A DNA stretch of 64,000 nt from Leifsonia sp. NPDC080035 (GTDB lineage: Bacteria > Actinomycetota > Actinomycetes > Actinomycetales > Microbacteriaceae). Made by a program: the position numbers and the translations under genes. The stretch spans positions 248,001-312,000 of the forward strand of contig NZ_CP157390.1 of the NCBI RefSeq assembly GCF_040050925.1, read 5' to 3'. Position 1 is the stretch's first letter. Each line of letters begins with the position of its first letter. Positions 25,707-32,813 of this stretch are shown here, piece by piece. The notes under the pieces were generated by a model, which was not told the origin of the DNA, ran no database searches, and saw only the letters and a program-made list of their open reading frames with translations.

Positions 25707-26195
25707 TTAGTCCTCGCTGGCAATCTCCTTCTCAGCGAGGAGAGCTTCAATGGCTGCCTTGTGCTCGGCAATCTGCTTTTCGAGCGTCTGCTCCTTCTTC
25801 CGCTTGAGGCTCTTGAACTCACGGTTGAGATTCGTCAACGTCTTGTTCTCCTCTGCGAGCCGCTCCTTTGCGTCGTCCAGCCGCTGCTGAGCCTTAGCGA
25901 CCTTCTTCTCCTGGGCGGCGATATCAGCCTTGAACTGAGCCAGCTCGCCGTCACTGCCAGCAACCGACGCTGCAGCCTTCGAGCTGGAGCGAGTGCGAGC
26001 AGCACCGAACTTGTCCACGAGGGCGTCCACGGCGGTACGCGGGATTACGCTCTGCTCGCCCTTCTTAGTGGCAAAGGTTGCACCTTGCTCGATGAGGAAC
26101 GCACGAACTTCGGGGTTCTTCAGTCGCTGCGGGCTGTACCCCGTCAGCTTCGATGCTTCATTGACAGAAACGGTCTCGACGGTTGCCTCAGCCAT
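25707..26195 (-). CDS. HTH plus long coiled-coil DNA-binding protein B
   Basis: 162 aa from ATG 26195, RBS CCAGGAGGAAG. N-terminal domain VSVNEASKLTGYSPQRLKNP, then EQSVIPRTAVDALVDKFG, is an HTH like that of protein A; residues 85-155 are one uninterrupted coiled coil (AAQEKKVAKAQQRLDDAKER, NREFKSLKRKKEQTLEKQI). This architecture (small HTH, long coil) is found in plasmid partition and nucleoid-associated proteins such as KfrA-type factors. Convergent with its paralogue A. Confidence 0.7.
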   Translation of the reverse strand: MAEATVETVSVNEASKLTGYSPQRLKNPEVRAFLIEQGATFATKKGEQSVIPRTAVDALVDKFGAARTRSSSKAAASVAGSDGELAQFKADIAAQEKKVAKAQQRLDDAKERLAEENKTLTNLNREFKSLKRKKEQTLEKQIAEHKAAIEALLAEKEIASED

Positions 26196-26318
26196 TGCTC
26201 TTCCTCCTGGACTTGGGTTACTTGTGCTTGTTCAAGCCTTCACTGTTTATATCACTAGTACCAAACGTGAGGGCACAGGCTCTTGCAATTGCTCCTCATC
26301 CCGTCCACTACCCAAAAG

Positions 26319-26375
26319 TGTGCACTTCGGGAAACGCAGTCGTTAGGAACCCTCCACTGGACAACTTCTGTCCAG
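26319..26375 (+). promoter_or_regulatory. Family-2 promoter and 7-nt-loop hairpin
   Basis: TGTGCA at 26319, spacer with TCGGGAAACG, GTTAGG at 26342. Hairpin CTGGAC-aacttct-GTCCAG at 26357-26375; stem sequence differs from the other copies but loop length and position are kept. Confidence 0.65.
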
Positions 26376-26397
26376 CTCACACACGGAGGAATCTCTA

Positions 26398-27444
26398 ATG
26401 AATACAGAAGTGCCACAAGGCTCAAACGGCGTACGCCGAAGTCGCTGGCAGACGCCAAGCGGTGAATGGAGAGAGGCTGTTCGCTATTACGAGCCAGAAC
26501 CATCCATCGACAACATCGACCTCAGCTTGTTCTATACGGCTACGAAGGGTCGCAAGCTTCGCCCCCTTCAGCAGAAGCCCACTGCCAAAGGGCGAGCACG
26601 GGTCTACCTCTTTACCGACCCCCAGATAGGCAAGGTCGATTCGCGACGCGGCGTCCAGAGTGGAACACCCGAGTTCATAGAACGCATGAACCGTATTCGA
26701 GCCGAAGTCACTCGCGACTTGAAGCTTCGCCCTGTGCAGAGGGCTGTAGTCGCAGACGGCGGCGACGGCATCGAGAGCGTCAATCAGCAGACAAGCCAGC
26801 TATTCACCAGTGACGTTTCGGAGCCAGAAGCCGTGAACATCTACGCCGCAGTGCTCCACGAGCTAATCACGACAGTGCATCGCGGCGTCCAGGAACTTGA
26901 TGTGATGGTCACCCCTTCCAACCATTCTCGGTGGCGTCGCGGCAAAGAACAGCTCGGGAGGGTTGGCGACGATTGGGGGCTGACCGTACACCAGCTCGTG
27001 GAGCGTACGACAAAGGCTGGCGGTCTACAAATCAGCTATCACTCGCCCGCAAGCATGTGGGATGACATTGCCTCCCTAGACCTCTGGGGGCACGAAATCG
27101 CTCTCCACCACGGAGACCAGTCCCGCCCAGGCAGCCAGGGAATGGCAAGCTGGCTAGCCAAGAAGACTGCTTCGGGGGAACTAGTCAACACTGAACTTCT
27201 TCTGACGGGGCATTACCACCACCTTCTCTTCACCTCGTTAGGAACAACCGCGAGCGGAGTTCCCCGCACATGGCTTCAGGGCATGGCTTTGGACGCTGGC
27301 TCTAACTGGTTCGCTCGTGCTGGGGGCTTCGACTCCCCCGCAGGGATGGTGTCCGTAGATGTGACGGAACACGGCGGTGTGGATTTGGGCAGCCTAAGGG
27401 TCTTTGACGGTTCGACGGTGGAGGAGGCAGAAACCGTTGCATAG
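26398..27444 (+). CDS. Metallophosphoesterase-superfamily protein
   Basis: 348 aa. Degenerate but ordered calcineurin-like motifs: VYLFTDPQIGKVD (D-x-Q in place of D-x-H) near residue 72, VADGGDGIES near 120, TPSNHSRWRRG (GNH-like) near 175, IALHHGD near 238, and LLTGHYHHLLF near 270. Similar enzymes occur in actinophages and elements, as nucleases or phosphatases. Substrate is unknown; DNA or RNA processing is plausible. ATG 26398 follows GGAGG. Own family-2 promoter and terminator. Confidence 0.75.
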   Translation: MNTEVPQGSNGVRRSRWQTPSGEWREAVRYYEPEPSIDNIDLSLFYTATKGRKLRPLQQKPTAKGRARVYLFTDPQIGKVDSRRGVQSGTPEFIERMNRIRAEVTRDLKLRPVQRAVVADGGDGIESVNQQTSQLFTSDVSEPEAVNIYAAVLHELITTVHRGVQELDVMVTPSNHSRWRRGKEQLGRVGDDWGLTVHQLVERTTKAGGLQISYHSPASMWDDIASLDLWGHEIALHHGDQSRPGSQGMASWLAKKTASGELVNTELLLTGHYHHLLFTSLGTTASGVPRTWLQGMALDAGSNWFARAGGFDSPAGMVSVDVTEHGGVDLGSLRVFDGSTVEEAETVA

Positions 27445-27461
27445 CACCGCATCCGACCGAT

Positions 27462-27494
27462 TAGCCCCCCGAGTGGTCACCGCTCGGGGGGCTA
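27462..27494. terminator. Hairpin terminator
   Basis: TAGCCCCCCGAG at 27462-27473 pairs with CTCGGGGGGCTA at 27483-27494, then TTTG. Confidence 0.85.
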
Positions 27495-27525
27495 TTTGTA
27501 CCGCCATACCTTTTGCTCCGCAAAG

Positions 27526-27585
27526 TGTGCATCTCGAGAAACGGGGTTGTTAGAGATGAATTATGAGGCGGTGGTCGCCTCATAA
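27526..27585 (+). promoter_or_regulatory. Family-2 promoter and 9-bp leader hairpin
   Basis: TGTGCA at 27526, spacer with the perfect inverted operator TCGAGAAACG, GTTAGA at 27549. Hairpin TTATGAGGC-ggtggtc-GCCTCATAA at 27561-27585, 7-nt loop, just before the RBS. Confidence 0.65.
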
Positions 27586-27606
27586 CTCACACACATAGGA
27601 GACATC

Positions 27607-27933
27607 ATGTCTATTCTCACGACCCCACCAAACGGCAGTTCGACCGAACAAGTGGACGCGGTATACAAGCAAATCCCATCTCCCGCCAAGGCTGCTAACC
27701 CAGTGGCGAGATACCTGGATTCCGCTTTGTCGTCGCTCTCCCCCGAGGCACGCATCATCTACCTCTTTGCAGGCGTTGTGTGCCTCCTCCTTGGAACGAC
27801 GATGGTAGTCCAGGGCATCAACTTTACAATCCCAGACTCCGCAATTCCCGCTGCTCTAGCAATCACACTCATTCCAGTACCCTGCTACATCACTGGACTT
27901 GTTCTAAAAGTGGTGCGAGGCGATTCCAAATGA
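27607..27933 (+). CDS. Two-helix membrane protein, unknown
   Basis: 108 aa from ATG 27607. Soluble N-terminal 55 residues, then two membrane helices (IIYLFAGVVCLLLGTTMVV and AIPAALAITLIPVPCYITGL). No family recognised. Its stop overlaps the next start (ATGA); first gene of a three-gene unit. Confidence 0.7.
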   Translation: MSILTTPPNGSSTEQVDAVYKQIPSPAKAANPVARYLDSALSSLSPEARIIYLFAGVVCLLLGTTMVVQGINFTIPDSAIPAALAITLIPVPCYITGLVLKVVRGDSK

Positions 27934-28067
27934 CCTTCCACACCTACGGCAATTGCGATGAATGCGGTTCAACTGCAAACCTCAGCCTGTACCAAGCTGA
28001 ATCAGGATGGGCTGACTTTCTCTGCTCCTCTTGCTCGTTGGCTCAAGTGCAAGGGCGGGCGGCATGA
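27930..28067 (+). CDS. Tiny zinc-ribbon-like protein
   Basis: 45 aa: MTFHTYGNCDECGSTANL, then WADFLCSSCSLAQVQ. Two CxxC knuckles make a zinc ribbon. Coupled by ATGA to both neighbours, which supports it being a real gene despite its size. Such ribbons bind nucleic acid or protein; the partner is unknown. Confidence 0.7.
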   Translation: MTFHTYGNCDECGSTANLSLYQAESGWADFLCSSCSLAQVQGRAA

Positions 28068-28336
28068 GACAGCCCGACCGAATCCGACAGGCAGGCGACC
28101 AATGGGAACGCCAATTCAGTGCTTGCTATCACGACATCGAACCCGCCGCTTTGGAGAGCCAGCGATACAAGTCGCGTGCCGCGTACATGGAGGAGCTGCT
28201 TCGAGCAGGGTACACACCGACCGCAGAACTGGTGATGTGGCTATTCGACCACGACGACACCGAGTCCCTCTACGCAATTGCAAAGTCGGGAGGCGGTCAC
28301 GACCTCATAAGACACGCCCTTGCAGCTAACTGCTAA
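28064..28336 (+). CDS. Small element protein, unknown
   Basis: 90 aa from ATG 28064, overlapping the zinc-ribbon stop. Helical and rich in His/Asp (FSACYHDIEPAALESQRYKS, VMWLFDHDDTESLYAIAKSG). No known family. Last gene of the unit. Confidence 0.65.
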   Translation: MRQPDRIRQAGDQWERQFSACYHDIEPAALESQRYKSRAAYMEELLRAGYTPTAELVMWLFDHDDTESLYAIAKSGGGHDLIRHALAANC

Positions 28337-28345
28337 GAGACAGTA

Positions 28346-28379
28346 GTGCCCTCCAAAGACCAGCCACTTAGGAGGGCAC
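28346..28379. terminator. Hairpin terminator
   Basis: GTGCCCTCC at 28346-28354 pairs with GGAGGGCAC at 28371-28379. Confidence 0.7.
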
Positions 28380-28438
28380 CACCGTTTGGGAGGTGTCTGC
28401 TGGTTGCGGCAAGAAAGATGCTCAACCGAACTCCTTGG

Positions 28439-28453
28439 TTTCTTCCGATATAG
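28439..28453 (+). promoter_or_regulatory. Family-1 promoter variant GTTTCTTCCGATATAG
   Basis: CCGATATAG at 28445 directly fused to TTTCTT; the same fused form occurs at 38682-38694. Confidence 0.5.
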
Positions 28454-28475
28454 AGATCGAAACCGAAGGAGACAC

Positions 28476-29522
28476 ATGTGTAACACAAGACCAGGGCTGA
28501 GATGCCAGACCCACACCATCCCGTACTACCAGAAATCGAAAGCTAAATACGAGCGAATCAAGAACACACCCGAAAGCCAACGCAAAGCGGGCGAGCTTGA
28601 GAAGGCGAAAGAGGAGTTCTTCGCAAATCAGAAAGCCTTCGACCTCCTCGCCGTCGAGACTGGGTATGCAGAACGCAAGAATTACGAGGAGTACCAAGAG
28701 AAGATTCTCCAGGGGTACGAACCGACTCCAGATGAGAGACGCGGTTACGCTCGCCGCCAACTGCTAATCGCACGCTACGTGGAGCTGTCGGACGCTACAC
28801 GCCAAGAGCGGGCAGACTCCGCTGAGTTGCGTGAACGACTGGCTAACTTCGACGCCCTACGCAGAGAGGCACATGCCGCACACGATATTGGGCTGTTTCT
28901 CCGCTCGACGGCTGCCGCCCAGAAAGACCCGAGCTATACGCAGAAGCTGGTAGCCGCACTCAAGGCGGTTATAGGCAGGTTGATGGAAACGCCGCTCTCA
29001 AGAGGCACCGAGACACCATACTCATTCTCGATGCTTGTTCACGACGCACTAGGGATGGGGGAAGCACTCCGTCTGCCACATCGCTGGTCGACAACCGTCG
29101 CCATGTTCGACTACCTCCAGAGCCAGCCACAATCAAACGGCGGGCGACCCCTCCAGGAGCACGAGCAGCTTATCTACGGCTATGCGAAGGCGAGCCAGTC
29201 ACCCGAAGATGAACACACCACCCTTCCGTCCATTCAGGATGAGGAACGAGCATTCGACCAAGCTCAGGCAGACAAGAAGGCACGCAAGGAGGAGCGGGCA
29301 ACAAAACGCTCCAAGTCACGAGTAGTGGAAATCAAGAAGAACGACGATATGGAAAGACAGCTCAAGGCGATGGCAGCACAAGGAGAGTCAGCGGGAACAC
29401 CGAGGAACTCCGAGTTGAAGCTACTACCGCCTCTGCCACCCCTACCACCTGTCCTTGTGCCGCCCAAATCGACACCTCCACCCAGTGGCATTTCACTGCC
29501 TACAGGCGTGATTTGGGAGTAG
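28476..29522 (+). CDS. Coiled-coil element protein with MC..RC start
   Basis: 348 aa from ATG 28476, RBS AAGGAGA. Begins MCNTRPGLRCQTH, like the start of the MobC-like protein at 24413. Charged helices (residues 20-150, KSKAKYERIKNTPESQRKAG), a middle alpha domain (residues 160-250), a Lys-rich coil (KARKEERATKRSKSRVVEIK), and a Pro-rich tail (LLPPLPPLPPVLVPP). Soluble; could be a structural or nucleic-acid-handling protein. No family recognised. Confidence 0.7.
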   Translation: MCNTRPGLRCQTHTIPYYQKSKAKYERIKNTPESQRKAGELEKAKEEFFANQKAFDLLAVETGYAERKNYEEYQEKILQGYEPTPDERRGYARRQLLIARYVELSDATRQERADSAELRERLANFDALRREAHAAHDIGLFLRSTAAAQKDPSYTQKLVAALKAVIGRLMETPLSRGTETPYSFSMLVHDALGMGEALRLPHRWSTTVAMFDYLQSQPQSNGGRPLQEHEQLIYGYAKASQSPEDEHTTLPSIQDEERAFDQAQADKKARKEERATKRSKSRVVEIKKNDDMERQLKAMAAQGESAGTPRNSELKLLPPLPPLPPVLVPPKSTPPPSGISLPTGVIWE

Positions 29523-29536
29523 CGAAGCGACTGGAT

Positions 29537-29582
29537 GCAGGGAGAAGCCCCCGCCTAAGTCCAGGCGGGGGCTTCTCCCTGC
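29537..29582. terminator. 20-bp perfect hairpin terminator
   Basis: Arms 29537-29556 and 29563-29582 with a 6-nt loop; the longest perfect terminator stem with a short loop in the element. Confidence 0.9.
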
Positions 29583-29590
29583 GAGTGCTC

Positions 29591-29615
29591 CTTTTCTTCC
29601 CGCACGCAAAGGACA
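29591..29615 (-). repeat. Third repeat family, copy in minus orientation
   Basis: CTTTTCTTCCCGCACGCAAA then GGACA. Starts a roughly 115-bp segment that is closely similar to 20106-20222, including an ACGAGTTTGGAGA block and the family-2 promoter. Confidence 0.65.
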
Positions 29616-29662
29616 AACTCCCCGCACGAGTTTGGAGAAAGCCTGCCGAAACCACTCATAAG

Positions 29663-29718
29663 TGTGCATCTCAAGAAACGGGGTTGTTAGGGATGAATTA
29701 TGAGGCAACAACAGCCTC
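29663..29718 (+). promoter_or_regulatory. Family-2 promoter and leader hairpin
   Basis: TGTGCA at 29663, spacer with TCAAGAAACG, GTTAGG at 29686. Hairpin GAGGC-aacaaca-GCCTC at 29702-29718, 7-nt loop. Confidence 0.65.
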
Positions 29719-29742
29719 TATTCACACACCTGGAGACACATC

Positions 29743-29928
29743 ATGTTCAAGTTCATCGCAAACCACATCTACCTTTCCCTATTCATCCTCTTCGCAACTA
29801 TCACAATCGTTCACTGGCTGGCAGGAGGCGGCTTGACAGAAGCCACTCACACATACCAGGCAGGCGTGCAACAGTACGTCTTCAACAATTCAGAAGGCGT
29901 TCGCACGCTTACCCAATACGGCAGGTAA
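29743..29928 (+). CDS. Small single-helix membrane protein
   Basis: 61 aa: MFKFIANHIYLSLFILFATI then TIVHWLAGGG form one membrane helix; a 30-residue tail follows. RBS CTGGAGA. The size and layout resemble small holin-like or pilus-accessory proteins, but nothing identifies it. Its promoter is family 2; the next gene has its own family-1 promoter. Confidence 0.6.
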   Translation: MFKFIANHIYLSLFILFATITIVHWLAGGGLTEATHTYQAGVQQYVFNNSEGVRTLTQYGR

Positions 29929-29931
29929 CCC

Positions 29932-29965
29932 CGTTTCTCCAGTTTCCTCACAAATGCCGATATAG
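29932..29965 (+). promoter_or_regulatory. Family-1 promoter
   Basis: CGTTTCTCCA at 29932 and CCGATATAG at 29957, 25 bp apart; then a TGAGC/GCTCA leader stem at 29970-29988. Confidence 0.6.
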
Positions 29966-30014
29966 AAGCTGAGCACCATTCCAGCTCACTGTTCATCGAC
30001 ACGAAAGGAAACTG

Positions 30015-30851
30015 ATGAAACACATCACACACACCGTAAGAGACACGTGGCGGTTAGTTGCAACGCCACTAGCCGTGTTCGCCACTTGGGGGTTCGCCCT
30101 CATCCTTGTTCTATTCTTCTCGCACTGGGACAACTCGCAGTACGCCCCTACCATCACGCTCAAGGCGTGGTTGCTTCTCGGCTTCCTGGTCGCCGTACTA
30201 GTGGCAATCGTTCTCGCGAGAACTTCAACAAACCTCACTGTTCGTGAGATTGAGTTACGAACCAGTCGGTTCTTCGCTGCACTTCGCAGCCTTCTTCACA
30301 CTGCTGGCTTTGTCGTGGTCATCTACACACTTGCAGCCTTCGTTGCAAGCCTATTCATATTCGCGAGCGTGGCGACCGCCCTTTGGTTGACTCTCTACTT
30401 CTTCCTTGTCTTTCTCATTGACTGGGGACTCAACCACTCCAGCAGAGACAACACACCTCGCGACTTGAAGTCCATCAAGCAGGAAATTGCTCGCTGTACT
30501 GTTGACTACTTCTCCCCACCATCGCAGTTCAAAAAGACCAACCGCGACGGCAAGACAGAAGTAGATGAGAAAGCAAGACTTCGAGCCGCTTCCGACCACA
30601 TTTACTTCATTGACTACGTTGACGGCGGCAAAGCAATCCAAGTCGCAATCAGAAACAACGTCGTAGGCAAGACAGACGACGACCTCGTGAAGATTCTGAA
30701 GACGTTGCCCAACAACCTGGGGATGCACGCTTTGGATATTGAGGATGAAGACCCCACTCCAGGCAACGTCGTATTCACTCTCGCACTAGAGAAGGCTGTA
30801 GACGCAACCAAAGACCTTCAGGCATACCGCGAGTCGGAAGGAAGCTTGTAA
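30015..30851 (+). CDS. Four-helix membrane partner of the FtsK-like ATPase
   Basis: 278 aa from ATG 30015, RBS GAAAGGAA. Two N-terminal helices (VFATWGFALILVLFFSH, LLLGFLVAVLVAIVLA), two more at residues 95-140 (TAGFVVVIYTLAAFVASLFI, ATALWLTLYFFLVFLIDW), then a soluble C-terminal domain of about 130 residues. Ends 2 bases before the ATPase gene, so the pair behaves like a split FtsK: membrane part plus motor. In actinobacterial conjugative elements DNA pumps have a comparable membrane anchor. No sequence family recognised. Confidence 0.7.
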   Translation: MKHITHTVRDTWRLVATPLAVFATWGFALILVLFFSHWDNSQYAPTITLKAWLLLGFLVAVLVAIVLARTSTNLTVREIELRTSRFFAALRSLLHTAGFVVVIYTLAAFVASLFIFASVATALWLTLYFFLVFLIDWGLNHSSRDNTPRDLKSIKQEIARCTVDYFSPPSQFKKTNRDGKTEVDEKARLRAASDHIYFIDYVDGGKAIQVAIRNNVVGKTDDDLVKILKTLPNNLGMHALDIEDEDPTPGNVVFTLALEKAVDATKDLQAYRESEGSL

Positions 30852-30853
30852 TC

Positions 30854-31846
30854 ATGGCTACCTACGACATTGAACGCTTACCCATCGGCACCAAGCCTGA
30901 CGGCTCTACTGCAACCATCAGCTTGAAAGTACACAGTCTCATCGCAGGCACCTCTGGGTTTGGGAAGTCCATTCTTCAGCAGAATGTTCGCATCGGAGCA
31001 GCTCACATCGAGAATCTCGCAATGATAGGAATCGACCCGAACCTTTCAGAACTCGCCTTATGGAAAGACCGCTACTCCTTCATCACAAAAGGCGTGTGTT
31101 GCGTCGAACCACTCCTCGATGCCCTGATGACCCAGATGCAGCTTCGAATGCAGTTGCTCGCCATGACTGGTCGCAAGAAAGTCGAGCCACACGAATGGGG
31201 CATGCTCCCCCTTCCCAATGGTGCGTTGTTCCCATACCCAGGGATTCTGGTAGAAACGGACGAACTCGCGGCAGTACTCTCAGCGAACGACGGTAAGGGC
31301 GACGACGTGCCCCGTCGTAACAACTACCGAAGGCTCGCTGCAGAAGCACGCAAGACTTCCATCATGCTCATTAGTGCTACCCAGCGATTGTCCGCAGACC
31401 TTACTCCGCGTTCCTTCACTGGAAACCACGCGAACCGTCTCTCCGTACGCACCGCCAACCAAGCCGAAACAGTCATGGTATTTGACCAGAAGGAAGAGTT
31501 TCTTCCCGCTCACGAGCTGCCGCTCGACGTAAAGGGTCTGGCGTACATGACCACCGAGGGTGACCCCAAGGGAACCAAGTTCCGTTCCGCCTTCGTTCCG
31601 ACCCGCATCGAACAAGAAAACATCCGCAACGGCAACGACGAAGCGATGAAAAGAGCCTTCGGAGACGTAAAGACTGTTGAGGACTTCGTAGAGGAGACCG
31701 CCCACCTACGAGTACCGCTTCCTTGGCTCGATGAGGCTATGGCTGACCACATGGCTTTCCACGCGGGTCAAGAGAAGGCGATGCAAACCATGTTGAACTC
31801 AATGGGCGTCGCGGACACGAGTAGTGGCTTCTCCCTACGCAAGTAG
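30854..31846 (+). CDS. FtsK/HerA-like DNA-pumping ATPase
   Basis: 330 aa. Walker A in LIAGTSGFGKSILQQN near residue 38, IGIDPNLSELALW (cf. DPKG of FtsK), Walker B ILVETDELAAVL near residue 135, and SIMLISATQRLSADLTPRSF, the ATQRP-like sensor of the FtsK/SpoIIIE family. Lacks an obvious gamma domain. In actinomycete integrative elements a single FtsK-like protein moves double-stranded DNA between cells; in tailless viruses such ATPases package DNA. Either use is possible; the transfer role fits the context better. Confidence 0.82.
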   Translation: MATYDIERLPIGTKPDGSTATISLKVHSLIAGTSGFGKSILQQNVRIGAAHIENLAMIGIDPNLSELALWKDRYSFITKGVCCVEPLLDALMTQMQLRMQLLAMTGRKKVEPHEWGMLPLPNGALFPYPGILVETDELAAVLSANDGKGDDVPRRNNYRRLAAEARKTSIMLISATQRLSADLTPRSFTGNHANRLSVRTANQAETVMVFDQKEEFLPAHELPLDVKGLAYMTTEGDPKGTKFRSAFVPTRIEQENIRNGNDEAMKRAFGDVKTVEDFVEETAHLRVPLPWLDEAMADHMAFHAGQEKAMQTMLNSMGVADTSSGFSLRK

Positions 31847-31850
31847 TCGG

Positions 31851-31882
31851 GAGGGGCTGAAGCTTTCAGAGTTCAGCCCCTC
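31851..31882. terminator. Hairpin terminator
   Basis: GAGGGGCTGAA at 31851-31861 pairs with TTCAGCCCCTC at 31872-31882. Confidence 0.8.
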
Positions 31883-31886
31883 ACCT

Positions 31887-31911
31887 AGTTTCTCCAAAAG
31901 TACCGATATAG
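31887..31911 (+). promoter_or_regulatory. Family-1 promoter, short-spaced form
   Basis: AGTTTCTCCA at 31887 and CCGATATAG at 31903, 16 bp apart (about one helical turn less than the 25-bp class). CCGC/GCGG leader stem follows. Confidence 0.55.
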
Positions 31912-31955
31912 GGAGTACCGCAAGTCGCGGAACGCACATCGACCAAGGAGACACC

Positions 31956-32177
31956 ATGAAGGCATCATTTGACAACCGAGAAGCCAGAGGAACGGCTGAA
32001 TACCAAGAAGCAATGGAAGACCTCTTCCGTGACGTACAACCGAACGCTGGCGTTGAACAACAGCTTCAACGACTACGTAGCCTCACAACGCCGTTCTCGA
32101 TAGCAGAACTCGCAGAATACGGAGAAGAGTTCTCGCCTGAAGCTCTGCTCGCCTTCTACAAAGAGGCGTGGAGTTAG
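31956..32177 (+). CDS. Small acidic element protein, unknown
   Basis: 73 aa from ATG 31956, RBS AAGGAGAC. Acidic helices (AEYQEAMEDLFRDVQPNAGV, IAELAEYGEEFSPEALLAFY). No membrane helix, no family. Followed at once by the orphan transcription unit. Confidence 0.65.
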   Translation: MKASFDNREARGTAEYQEAMEDLFRDVQPNAGVEQQLQRLRSLTTPFSIAELAEYGEEFSPEALLAFYKEAWS

Positions 32178-32220
32178 ACAAGCAAACAGTGCCGCACACC
32201 ATCCAAATCTTCTACTTCTG

Positions 32221-32334
32221 CCGATATGTAATAGTGAAGGGCTGACCACCAAATCGGCACAGCCCGTCTCCTAAGTATCGAAAGAGGTACTCGGTGTGTG
32301 AAACCGAAGGGGGGAGTTCTCCAGCTCCCCCCTT
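32221..32334 (+). ncRNA. Candidate small RNA: promoter, hairpin, terminator, no gene
   Basis: CCGATAT at 32221, then GGGCTG...CAGCCC (about 32239-32265), then terminator AAGGGGGGAG/CTCCCCCCTT at 32307-32334 followed by TT. The only ORF is a GTG frame at 32296 that would run through the terminator. Predicted transcript about 100 nt. Could be a regulatory RNA or a relict leader whose gene was lost. Confidence 0.45.
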
Positions 32335-32380
32335 TTGCATAGCAAGGTTCGCTCCTCACTCGACCCCGCACATCTATGCT

Positions 32381-32409
32381 TGTGCAAGTTTAAGAAACCA
32401 ACCGATACT
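32381..32409 (+). promoter_or_regulatory. Family-2-like promoter with CCGATAC
   Basis: TGTGCA at 32381, 17-bp spacer containing TTAAGAAACC, then GATACT at 32404 inside CCGATACT. Combines both families, as at 22343. Confidence 0.5.
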
Positions 32410-32442
32410 TATAGGTAGAAGACTTATCAACCCTGGAGAACC

Positions 32443-32802
32443 ATGAACATCAAACGAAACTTGCTTATCGCAGGCTCCCTCATTGCTGCTTTGACTATCA
32501 CTGGCTGTACAGCGACGAGCCCTGTTTCGCCAACGCCCGCACACACGTCATCTAGTACCACCTCGCCCAAGCCGGCTTCCCCTACACCCAACGCTTCTGA
32601 CGCAGCCGATGCTATGAACTCAGCCAAGAACTATACGTGTGACAACAGCGGCACACTGGTAATCGGAGACCAGACAATCAGCTGCACCCCTAACAGCAAC
32701 GTCAAGGTGCTTCTGGACGACCACGGCAAGGTTGTCAGCTCCCAGGTAGAAGTGAAGCTTGACGAGGGCGACCAGAGCACGATTGACCAATTGGGCAAGT
32801 AA
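32443..32802 (+). CDS. Small lipoprotein
   Basis: 119 aa from ATG 32443, RBS CTGGAGAA. Signal MNIKRNLLIAGSLIAALTIT followed by lipobox ITGC, then a Ser/Thr/Pro linker (SPVSPTPAHTSSSTTSPKP) and a 60-residue domain with one Cys pair (YTCDNSG, ISCTPNSN). Anchored to the outer face of the membrane. Probably co-transcribed with the secreted protein 11 bases downstream. Confidence 0.8.
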   Translation: MNIKRNLLIAGSLIAALTITGCTATSPVSPTPAHTSSSTTSPKPASPTPNASDAADAMNSAKNYTCDNSGTLVIGDQTISCTPNSNVKVLLDDHGKVVSSQVEVKLDEGDQSTIDQLGK

Positions 32803-32813
32803 TTCGGGATGCC

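Noticed and set aside
32296..32440. GTG frame MCETEGG... with a fair RBS
   Set aside because: Runs through a strong terminator and the next promoter; the start only superficially resembles the MC tag of other element proteins.
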